DNA of 5,632 nucleotides from an uncultured Desulfovibrio sp. (GTDB lineage: Bacteria; Desulfobacterota; Desulfovibrionia; Desulfovibrionales; Desulfovibrionaceae), in contig URTO01000147.1 in NCBI GenBank assembly GCA_900550745.1, positions 1 through 5,632 on the forward strand. Direction: 5' to 3'. The notes beneath the pieces are model-generated. The model had not been told where the DNA came from and made no database searches. It worked only from the letters and a program-made list of their open reading frames with translations. Positions 1-5,287 of the stretch are shown piece by piece. A program made the position numbers and the translations under genes. Each line of letters opens with the position of its first letter. Positions within the stretch are counted from its first letter, which is position 1.

Positions 1-10
1 ACCGGAAAAA

Positions 11-132
11 TGCTTTATCCGCAGCTCCCGCCAAGGGGAAAACCGGAGAAAAAGGCTGTATTTTCACCGCACTGTGGAGATGAAACAGCCACAAACCATA
101 ACAGAGCCTATTATTTTAAATATTTTCAAATA
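11..132 (+). repeat. Dispersed hairpin repeat, left copy (single hairpin)
   Basis: This stretch matches a second locus at 5010-5194 in the same orientation. The left flank (11-59) aligns without gaps to 5010-5058 with 37 of 49 identical bases. The core forms a hairpin: GGCTGT (54-59) pairs with ACAGCC (85-90), TTCA (63-66) with TGAA (81-84), and CCGC with GTGG around a three-base loop near 67-77. The right flank shares TTTAAA and TTCAAATA in the same order with the right locus. No reading frame is apparent. The function is unknown; it could be a non-coding RNA, a REP-like mobile repeat or a terminator. That this is a repeat is well supported, but its ends are approximate. Confidence 0.75.
49..90 (-). 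terminator. Possible terminator of the pilin gene, made by the repeat hairpin
   Basis: Read on the minus strand, the repeat hairpin (90 down to 54) is followed at once by five T residues (53-49), which is the shape of a Rho-independent terminator. It lies about 65 bases past the stop codon of the minus-strand pilin gene, so it could end that transcript. The outer stem has six pairs, GGCTGT with ACAGCC, and the inner part is interrupted by a bulge. Another run of seven T residues (141-135 on the minus strand) lies closer to the gene, but I see no convincing hairpin in front of it. Confidence 0.45.
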
Positions 133-155
133 AGTAGATAAAAAAACGACACGGC

Positions 156-1151
156 CTAAAAAGTGAAATCTGAATGATGTATTGTTATTTCACCTAACGC
201 ATGGCTTCCAGCAAAGGCAGATCCCGATCCATTGATATTAAGGCCCATCCCTTGGGCCACTTTTTTTGCGGCATTGAGGACATCCTGATTCCTATTGGCG
301 TTTTTTGCATCGACAATTCTTATATTTTTGTGGGATGAGTCCGTAAAATACACCGTATTGATAGCCACCTCATCAGACCCGGCGTATTTTGTAAACTGGA
401 TATCCATTTTTTCGTTTGTCAACGTATTGGTAAAACAAACCTTCATCATCGCACGCTTGTCATCGCCGACCTGATCCCCTCCGCCCTTTCCGAGGCCCGC
501 CATAATGCCATTTCCAAGATCAAACGCCCTATTCAGGTAGTTGTCTTGAAACTCTCGGCTATCTCTGCCATGCTCAGGTTCTTTGCCGCCTCCCGTATGG
601 TTATTGTTCCCATACGTGAGCAGATACTCTGCCACTTCGCGGAGCGTCGTATTCAAAAACGCTGCGGCTGCTGATCCTTCATCAGCGCATGACGGCAAAT
701 ACAGCTTCCCCCCGGTATCCATCGCCGCATCGTTGACGTTACGCTTGGCATACACGGCCACCCCGGCGGCCGTAAGGGGCCCGCCGCCGGCCTCACCGTC
801 AACGCCGAGGAAAAACGCACCGAACCTGTTGTCATTATGGTCACTCAGCTTACGGATTTCGTTGACTTCCTCCACAGCCTCATCACATGGCTTGCCCTGC
901 AAAATCTGCTGCCCGAAAGAAAGCTGGATGCGGGACTGCGCTTCGGCTACGGCGGAAAGGGCGGCCTTTTTCTCGGCGTCATCCTGCACGGAAAAATATT
1001 TGGGGACGGCAACAGCCGCGAGGATGCCAAGGATGACCAGCACGGATATGATTTCGATCAGGGTAAACCCCAAACGGCAAGAAAGCCCGCAACTGATACG
1101 TCCGGAAACGTATGATACGGTAAGACCCAGACGGCAAGGAGAAGGCTTCAT
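156..1151 (-). CDS. Type IV pilin-like / pseudopilin protein with N-terminal methylation motif
   Basis: The product (331 aa from the ATG at 1151) is a class III signal-bearing pilin-like protein, expected to be cut by prepilin peptidase and to sit in the inner membrane or a pilus/secretion pseudopilus. Residues 25-33 read CRLG then FTLIE, so cleavage after Gly28 would leave Phe as the mature N-terminus and Glu at +5. A hydrophobic helix (about 29-50) ends in PKYF, followed by a charged helix (DDAEKKAALSAVAEAQSR), as in pilin alpha-1. The rest (about 70-331) is a Gly/Asn-rich globular domain with three Cys (89, 155, 239) that I cannot assign to a subtype. I chose the ATG at 1151 because GGGGA precedes it; the open frame continues up to a GTG at 1238 overlapping the dus stop. 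The resulting 28-residue leader is long and contains a near-duplicate of the cleavage region. It lies 83 bp downstream of dus in the same direction. No pilus assembly genes are visible. Confidence 0.8.
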   Translation of the reverse strand: MKPSPCRLGLTVSYVSGRISCGLSCRLGFTLIEIISVLVILGILAAVAVPKYFSVQDDAEKKAALSAVAEAQSRIQLSFGQQILQGKPCDEAVEEVNEIRKLSDHNDNRFGAFFLGVDGEAGGGPLTAAGVAVYAKRNVNDAAMDTGGKLYLPSCADEGSAAAAFLNTTLREVAEYLLTYGNNNHTGGGKEPEHGRDSREFQDNYLNRAFDLGNGIMAGLGKGGGDQVGDDKRAMMKVCFTNTLTNEKMDIQFTKYAGSDEVAINTVYFTDSSHKNIRIVDAKNANRNQDVLNAAKKVAQGMGLNINGSGSAFAGSHALGEITIHHSDFTF

Positions 1152-1234
1152 GGATTCCCCGGCATGGCGGTAGGGTGACAATGGGGCGGGACTGCTTATC
1201 TGTACACAGAACAGATCGGCAAAGCTCTGCAAGC

Positions 1235-2242
1235 TCACCCGGAAGAATCTTTTCCGGCTTCAAATGAGCGCAGCGCGTTTTCAAAATCCTCCCAGCTCCG
1301 GCAGGCGATGATATCCGCCCTGAGCTGTTTCGAGCCTTCGATGTGCCGGACGTAACGCGGCACGATGGTGCGCATCTTGAGCAGCGCCACCTTTTCCGTA
1401 CTGCGTTCCTTGGCGAGCCGCGCATGTTCCCGGATGCGGGCGAGCAGCGTCGCCACATCGGCAACCTCCGGTTCGCGCCCGGCGAGCAGATCGAGGTGCG
1501 CCTTGAAAATCGCCGGATCCCGCAGGGCCCCGCGCGCGTACATGACGGTGTCCACGCCCGTTTCAGCGAGGCAGCGTACCCCGTCCTCCGCCGTGAACAG
1601 GTCGCCGCTGGCGATGACGGGCAAGGAAACAAGCGATTTCAGTTCGCTGAGGCATTCCCAGCGCGCCGTCCCGGTGAACCCCTGCTTCGCCGTGCGGGGG
1701 TGCAGCGTCAGCCAGCCCGCGCCCAGCGCCTCCAGCGCCGGGGCCAGCACACGCCACGTTTCGGCGGCGGGGGAACGCCCCGGTTCATCCCAGCCGAGGC
1801 GCAGCTTGAAGCCCACGCGCCCGCGCCCGGCGGCCCGGATCAGGGCTTCGGCAACGGACAGCGCATTGTCGATGTCCCTGCACATCGCCGCGCCCGCCCC
1901 CGTGCGCGCCACCTTGGGGACGGAACAGCCCATGTTGCAGTCGAACCAGACGAATCCCTTGTCCCTGAGCTGCCCGGCCGCCTCCTCCATGAAAGGCGCT
2001 TCGCTGCCGAAGAGCTGGACGACGACGGGCCCGTCCTCCGGGCAGGTGGCGAACAATTCCGCCGTACCGGGGCTCTTGTAGATGAGCCCCTTGGCGCTGA
2101 TCATCTCAGTGCAGCAGACCGCCGCGCCGAACCGGCGGCACAACAGGCGGAAAGGCAAGTCCGACCATCCGGCCAGCGGCGCGAGCCACGGCTTGTCGGG
2201 AGCGAAAGGCAAAAAAACGTCGTTCGGCAAGGTGGTCACCAT
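1235..2242 (-). CDS. dus: tRNA-dihydrouridine synthase (DusB-like)
   Basis: This flavoenzyme family reduces specific uridines in tRNA to dihydrouridine with FMN and NADPH, in the cytoplasm. Taking the ATG at 2242 gives 335 aa, close to the usual length. Visible signatures in order are LAPLAGWSDLPFR (20-32, barrel start), TEMISAKGL (45-53), DCNMGC (101-106, with Cys106 at the catalytic cysteine position), FKLRLGW (145-151, FMN-binding Lys), HPRT (181-184), SGD (212-214) and ARGALRDPAIF (236-246). The C-terminal 90 residues form the helical tRNA-binding part. The motif reads GCSVPK rather than the common GCPAPK. The frame stays open upstream to an ATG at 2410, but those 56 residues do not resemble Dus and the DNA there is less GC-rich, so I place the start at 2242; no strong ribosome binding site decides it. 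It diverges from def and probably leads the transcript that includes the pilin-like gene. The subfamily (DusB or other) is not certain. Confidence 0.92.
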   Translation of the reverse strand: MVTTLPNDVFLPFAPDKPWLAPLAGWSDLPFRLLCRRFGAAVCCTEMISAKGLIYKSPGTAELFATCPEDGPVVVQLFGSEAPFMEEAAGQLRDKGFVWFDCNMGCSVPKVARTGAGAAMCRDIDNALSVAEALIRAAGRGRVGFKLRLGWDEPGRSPAAETWRVLAPALEALGAGWLTLHPRTAKQGFTGTARWECLSELKSLVSLPVIASGDLFTAEDGVRCLAETGVDTVMYARGALRDPAIFKAHLDLLAGREPEVADVATLLARIREHARLAKERSTEKVALLKMRTIVPRYVRHIEGSKQLRADIIACRSWEDFENALRSFEAGKDSSG

Positions 2243-2412
2243 CGGCCGCCCGTCCGCCGCGCGGAGGTTCTCCGTCCCGGCGGCCCGGCGAGGCTTGCGT
2301 ACAATCTGTACATTATTGTTCGGACAGGGTATTGATAGGGCCTCAACATAAAGGCCCAGCCGCTTCTTAACCCGTTTTAACAACGAATGCCAACCCATAT
2401 ACGAGATCATAC
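2243..2412. promoter_or_regulatory. Divergent dus/def intergenic region
   Basis: This 170-base spacer should contain the promoters for both dus (leftward) and def (rightward), because the genes start back to back. From about 2300 it is less GC-rich than the genes on either side. It contains a perfect 6-bp stem, GGGCCT (2338-2343) with AGGCCC (2352-2357), around an 8-base loop, and a short inverted repeat ACAAT (2301-2305) / ATTGT (2315-2319). I could not pick a convincing -35/-10 pair in either direction. A candidate TTAACA with TATACG close to def would put transcription start almost on the start codon. The regulatory role is inferred from position only. Confidence 0.35.
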
Positions 2413-2931
2413 ATGGCTTTGAAAATAATCACTTATCCCAATCCGCTTCTTGGCAAGCCCAGCCTCCCCATTACTGAAGTCACCGACGAGATCCGTAAGC
2501 TCGCCGAAGATATGACCGAAGCGATGTACAAATCGGACGGCATCGGCATTGCCGCGCCGCAGGTGGGCCGGCTCGTCCGCCTCGTCGTCATCGACGTCAC
2601 GGGCCCTGAAAAGCGCGAAGGGAAAATGGTGCTGGTCAATCCCGTATGGACGCCCCTCCCGGACGCCGGATACGTGGAAAGCGAGGAAGGCTGCCTCTCC
2701 GTGCCCGACTACCGCTCCAAAGTCCGCCGTACCGCCCGTGTCCACGTTGAAGCCACCGATCTGGACGGCAACCCCATCAGCTTCGATGCGGACGATCTCC
2801 TTGCCGTCTGCGTCCAGCATGAAATCGATCATCTGGACGGCAAGCTGTTTATCGACCGGATCAGCCGCCTCAAGCGGATGATGTTTGAAAGCAAGCTCAA
2901 GAAAGGCACCCGTCAGAGTCAGGTGAAATAG
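2413..2931 (+). CDS. def: Peptide deformylase
   Basis: Def removes the N-formyl group from the starting methionine of newly made proteins as they leave the ribosome, using a metal ion, usually Fe2+. The 172-aa product has the family length and all three signature motifs: GIGIAAPQ (43-50), EGCLS (92-96) and HEIDH (136-140). Cys94, His136 and His140 are the metal ligands and Glu137 the catalytic base. The C-terminal tail (about 150-172) is Lys/Arg-rich (RLKRMM, KLKKGTR), as in the C-terminal helix that many bacterial deformylases place against the ribosome. The start is the ATG at 2413, with only a weak GAG a few bases upstream. Its stop codon TAG directly abuts the fmt start, so the two are almost certainly one operon. 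Nothing looks damaged. Confidence 0.97.
   Translation: MALKIITYPNPLLGKPSLPITEVTDEIRKLAEDMTEAMYKSDGIGIAAPQVGRLVRLVVIDVTGPEKREGKMVLVNPVWTPLPDAGYVESEEGCLSVPDYRSKVRRTARVHVEATDLDGNPISFDADDLLAVCVQHEIDHLDGKLFIDRISRLKRMMFESKLKKGTRQSQVK
2921..2926 (+). promoter_or_regulatory. Ribosome binding site of fmt inside the end of def
   Basis: AGGTGA lies five bases before the ATG at 2932, overlapping the last codons of def. It supports the start directly after the def stop codon rather than the later in-frame ATG at 2953, and fits translational coupling of the two genes. Confidence 0.6.
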
Positions 2932-3936
2932 ATGGCCGCCCCGGAACAGAAAATGCGCGTCGTATTCATGGGGACGCCGGACTTCGCCGCCACGGTGCTC
3001 CGCCATGTGGCGGCATGGCCCGGCTGCGAGGTCGTCGCCGCCTATTGCCAGCCCGACCGCCCCGCCGGGCGCGGGCACAAGCTCCAGCCGCCCGCCGTCA
3101 AGGTGCTGGCGCAGGAACTCGGCATCCCGGTCTTCCAGCCGCTCAACTTCAAGGACGAAGCCGACCGCGCCGCGCTCGCCGGGCTCCGCCCCGACGCGCT
3201 GGTCGTCGCCGCCTACGGCCTCATCCTGCCCCAATCCGTGCTGGACATCCCGACCATCGGGCCTTTCAACGTCCACGGCTCGCTCCTGCCCCAGTACCGG
3301 GGCGCGGCCCCCATCCAGCGGGCGATCATGGACGGCAACCATCTCACGGGCATCACCATCATGCGCATGGAGCGCGGGCTTGATACGGGCCCCATGCTGC
3401 TCCAGCGCGCGCTCGGCATCGGCATCGACGACACCGCCGCCACCATGCACGACGAGCTGGCCGATCTCGGCGGGCGTCTCATGGTGGAAGTGCTCCGGCA
3501 ATACGCCGACGGCGATCCCTCCACGCCCATCCCGCAGGAAGAGGCGCTCGCGACCTACGCCGCCAAGCTGACCAAGGCCGACGGGCACATTGACTGGGAT
3601 GAAAAAGCCGCCGTCATCCATGCCCGCATCCGGGGCGTGACCCCGTGGCCCGGCGCGCAGACGGTATTTTTGCTGCCGGGGCGCGATCCCCTGCCCGCGC
3701 TGCTTCAGCCGGGCCGGGTGGGTGAGGCGTTCACCGGCGGACAGCCCGATCCGGGAACCCTCATAGCCTTGCGGGACGGCAAGCTGCTCATCGCCTGCCG
3801 TGACGCCCCGTATGAGGTTTCCATGCTCAAGCCCGCCGGAAGCAAGCCCATGTCCGCGGAAGCCTTCTGGAACGGCTACTGCCGCTCGGCGGGCAGGGAC
3901 GGCTGCGGCCGCGCCGTTTCTCCGGGAACTGTATGA
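2932..3936 (+). CDS. fmt: Methionyl-tRNA formyltransferase
   Basis: Fmt transfers a formyl group from 10-formyltetrahydrofolate to Met on initiator tRNA, allowing its use in bacterial translation initiation. The 334-aa product is slightly longer than the usual 310-320. The N-terminal Rossmann-like domain opens with MRVVFMGTPDFA (8-19). GRGHKLQPPAVK (46-57) matches the loop that contacts the tRNA acceptor stem. FNVHGSLLPQYRGAAPIQ (112-129) carries catalytic Asn113 and His115 and the SLLP signature (117-120), and GLDTGPM (149-155) carries catalytic Asp151. After about residue 205 comes the C-terminal OB-fold domain (TKADGHIDW, then GVTPWPGA at 235-242). The ATG at 2932 is preferred because of AGGTGA five bases upstream; it adds seven residues before the conserved MRVVFMG. 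The C-terminal dozen residues (GRDGCGRAVSPGTV) look like a non-conserved tail. The gene directly abuts def. Confidence 0.97.
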   Translation: MAAPEQKMRVVFMGTPDFAATVLRHVAAWPGCEVVAAYCQPDRPAGRGHKLQPPAVKVLAQELGIPVFQPLNFKDEADRAALAGLRPDALVVAAYGLILPQSVLDIPTIGPFNVHGSLLPQYRGAAPIQRAIMDGNHLTGITIMRMERGLDTGPMLLQRALGIGIDDTAATMHDELADLGGRLMVEVLRQYADGDPSTPIPQEEALATYAAKLTKADGHIDWDEKAAVIHARIRGVTPWPGAQTVFLLPGRDPLPALLQPGRVGEAFTGGQPDPGTLIALRDGKLLIACRDAPYEVSMLKPAGSKPMSAEAFWNGYCRSAGRDGCGRAVSPGTV

Positions 3937-3940
3937 TTCA

Positions 3941-3987
3941 TATGGGGGAGGGAAACCCTTCTGGAGAAGGGTTCTCCCTCCCCCATA
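3941..3987. repeat. Very long GC-rich hairpin after fmt (terminator- or REP-like)
   Basis: The arms 3941-3962 and 3965-3987 pair over 22 bp with a single bulged base in the 3' arm and a two-base gap at the tip, TATGGGGGAGGG against CCCTCCCCCATA at the base. It starts four bases after the fmt stop. A second inverted repeat follows, CCCCACC (3989-3995) with GGTGGGG (4015-4021), enclosing ACTTTT (4005-4010). The lack of a T run right after the main stem argues against a simple Rho-independent terminator. It may protect the def-fmt mRNA 3' end, weaken read-through into the DUF116 gene, or belong to a dispersed repeat family; I recall similar hairpins in Desulfovibrionaceae intergenic regions but cannot verify it here. 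Confidence 0.6.
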
Positions 3988-4107
3988 CCCCCACCCTTCC
4001 CAAGACTTTTGACTGGTGGGGCGGCAGCGCGGCGGGAGTCCCGTTGTGCGGAAAAGCGTCTTCCTTGATGTTCCTCAATCCTTTCACCTCATTCGGGCGA
4101 ACCCAAG

Positions 4108-4905
4108 GTGAACATCTCCAAATCGGCATTTTCCCTGTCCAAGGATGAATACGAAGGCACCGGCAAACGGCTGTTCATCGGCCTGGTGATCGGCACGGCC
4201 ATCCTGCTCTGCGTGCTGCTTCTGCTCATCTGGCTTGTCCCGACCATCGGGTTCGCGGCCATCCACCCGTGGCTCCCGTTCATCGCGGGCATCGCCTTCG
4301 GCGGGGCCATCCTCGGAATCCTTTGGCTTTCCGTGGGGCTGGTGCTCCACGCCTATACCGGAAAGCCCATACTCGGCACGTCACGCCTGCGCGGAATCAC
4401 CATACGCCTGCTCCTGCCGATCATGGAGCTCATGGGCCGGATGATGCGCATCCCCGTAGCCGCCGTGCGCCGCTCCTTCATCAAGGTCAACAACGAGCTG
4501 GTTCTCAGCAGCGGCATCCAGTGCGAGCCGCGCCAGCTTCTCGTGCTCCTGCCCCACTGCATCCAGTCGAGCCGCTGCACCCACCGCCTCACCTACCACA
4601 TCGACAACTGCGTCCGCTGCGGGGCCTGCCCGCTCAAAGACGTGCTCAGCCTGCGGGACACCTACGGCGTACAGGTCGCCATCGCCACCGGGGGAACCAT
4701 CGCCCGCCGCATCGTCGTGCAGGCCCGCCCCAAGCTCATCGTAGCCGTGGCCTGCGAACGCGATCTGTCCTCCGGCATTCAGGATACGCACCCCTTGCCC
4801 GTCTTCGGCGTCATCAACGAGCGGCCCAACGGCCCCTGCCTCGATACCTTCGTCAGCATCCGACGGCTCGAATCCGCCATCCGGCATTTCATCGGCATGA
4901 AATAG
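4108..4905 (+). CDS. DUF116 family membrane protein with cysteine cluster
   Basis: The 265-aa product has two transmembrane helices (about 22-45 and 57-81), an amphipathic linker, and a C-terminal DUF116 domain (about 130-265). The domain shows LLPHC (147-151), then Cys157, then C168-x2-C171-x2-C174, GGTIARR (195-201), VACERDL (214-220) and RPNGPC (239-244). The C-x2-C-x2-C group with the nearby Cys residues suggests a metal or Fe-S site, which is inference; the biochemical role of the family is not established as far as I know. By the positive-inside rule the Arg/Lys-rich linker (93-126) suggests the domain faces the cytoplasm. The start is a GTG at 4108, the only common start codon between the upstream in-frame stop at 4066 and the first helix, with no strong ribosome binding site. 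It follows def-fmt by 171 bp. I associate this order with Desulfovibrio relatives, where a 16S rRNA methyltransferase gene (rsmB) often comes next; it is absent here. Confidence 0.88.
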   Translation: MNISKSAFSLSKDEYEGTGKRLFIGLVIGTAILLCVLLLLIWLVPTIGFAAIHPWLPFIAGIAFGGAILGILWLSVGLVLHAYTGKPILGTSRLRGITIRLLLPIMELMGRMMRIPVAAVRRSFIKVNNELVLSSGIQCEPRQLLVLLPHCIQSSRCTHRLTYHIDNCVRCGACPLKDVLSLRDTYGVQVAIATGGTIARRIVVQARPKLIVAVACERDLSSGIQDTHPLPVFGVINERPNGPCLDTFVSIRRLESAIRHFIGMK

Positions 4906-4908
4906 CGC

Positions 4909-4942
4909 GGGGCACGCCTCCGGCGGCTGGGATGCTCTTTTT
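4909..4942 (+). terminator. Terminator-like hairpin right after the DUF116 gene
   Basis: Four bases past the stop codon, GGGGCA (4909-4914) can pair with TGCTCT (4933-4938, two G-T pairs), enclosing an inner hairpin CGCC-tcc-GGCG (4915-4925). A five-T run (4938-4942) follows, partly used in the stem. The inner asymmetry (4926-4932 unpaired) makes the outer stem less sure. It may act together with the next hairpin at 4952. Confidence 0.4.
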
Positions 4943-4951
4943 ATCTTGGCT

Positions 4952-4979
4952 GTACCATAGAAAATGGTTGGTACTTTTT
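4952..4979 (+). terminator. Rho-independent terminator-like hairpin
   Basis: GTACCA (4952-4957) pairs perfectly with TGGTAC (4969-4974) and is followed at once by TTTTT (4975-4979). An alternative inner stem, ACCAT (4954-4958) with ATGGT (4964-4968), competes for the same bases. The stem is short and only half GC, so efficiency is uncertain, but stem-then-T-run geometry about 50 bases after the DUF116 stop fits the end of that transcript. Confidence 0.5.
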
Positions 4980-4981
4980 CC

Positions 4982-5009
4982 TTGAAATTTCAAAGGAATA
5001 ACCAATAAA
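4982..5009 (+). promoter_or_regulatory. Possible promoter reading into the right repeat locus
   Basis: TTGAAA (4982-4987, five of six to the sigma-70 -35 box) is spaced 16 bases from AATAAA (5004-5009, four of six to the -10 box), just before the repeat at 5010. The -35 box is half of a perfect 12-base palindrome, TTGAAATTTCAA (4982-4993), which could also be an operator. This is weak evidence; AT-rich spacers produce such matches by chance. Confidence 0.25.
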
Positions 5010-5194
5010 TGCCTTAGACATGGATTCCGCCAAGGGGGAAACAGGATATAAAGGCTGTATTTTCACCGTGTTGTGGAGATAAAACTAGCCTCTCCGCGCC
5101 GACCGGGGCAGTCAGGCGGTTTTCATCGCGCTGCGGGTATGAAACAACCGCATACTATGGCAAACCCCTTACCTTTAAAGAACTGGTTCAAATA
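5010..5194 (+). repeat. Dispersed hairpin repeat, right locus (two tandem hairpins)
   Basis: This locus has the same flanks and order as the repeat at 11-132 but two hairpins instead of one. Hairpin A (5053-5090) is nearly identical to the left one (both begin GGCTGTATTTTCACCG). Hairpin B (5116-5151) has the same core, TTTTCAtCGCgCTGcGG...ATGAAAC, but another outer stem: GCGGTT (5116-5121) with AACCGC (5146-5151). The hairpins are joined by a GC-rich linker of 25 bases (5091-5115). The right flank shares TTTAAA (5174-5179) and TTCAAATA (5187-5194) with the left locus. No reading frame is convincing. It occupies much of the 382-base gap between the DUF116 gene and the small membrane-protein gene. 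The function is unknown; conserved structure with changed stem bases suggests folding matters. Confidence 0.75.
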
Positions 5195-5217
5195 TCTGGA
5201 AGTCTTTTCCATCTCTA

Positions 5218-5246
5218 TTGACTTTTATTATCATCTATAAAATATT
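5218..5246 (+). promoter_or_regulatory. Possible promoter of the small membrane-protein gene
   Basis: TTGACT (5218-5223) matches five of six -35 bases. At 17-base spacing AATATT (5241-5246) matches four of six -10 bases. A better -10 match, TAAAAT (5238-5243), is only 14 bases away. Either would start transcription about 35 bases before the ATG at 5288. The region is clearly AT-rich compared with the neighbouring genes. Confidence 0.35.
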
Positions 5247-5287
5247 CAAAGCCTCATCAACCCCAAATCTTCGTGCGTGAGGCCCAC

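Noticed and set aside
1343..2335. A long plus-strand open frame (about 330 codons) opposite dus
   Set aside because: It is exactly antisense to a gene with clear Dus motifs; its Arg/Ala/Pro-rich translation is typical of a shadow frame in GC-rich DNA.
2953..2955. Alternative fmt start at the second in-frame ATG
   Set aside because: It begins right at the conserved MRVVFMG, but the ATG at 2932 has a better-placed AGGTGA and abuts the def stop; seven extra residues are tolerable. The choice remains slightly uncertain.
2407..3621. A 404-codon minus-strand open frame opposite def and fmt
   Set aside because: Def and Fmt have all catalytic motifs on the plus strand. The opposite frame is His/Gly/Asp-rich without domain signatures, as expected of an antisense shadow.
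3933..4148. A 71-codon plus-strand frame starting at the fmt stop
   Set aside because: It simply translates the long hairpin and the spacer and then overlaps the DUF116 start in another frame. The palindromic DNA explains its composition.
5053..5151. Two tandem hairpin repeats considered as a short CRISPR array
   Set aside because: The copies differ at many positions, including their whole outer stem, only two are adjacent, and the same flanks recur at the left end of the window. CRISPR repeats would be near-identical with unrelated spacers, and no cas gene is present.
11..5194. The two direct repeat loci considered as ends of a 5 kb transposon
   Set aside because: The intervening genes are housekeeping (def, fmt, dus), no transposase or integrase is present, and no target-site duplication was seen.
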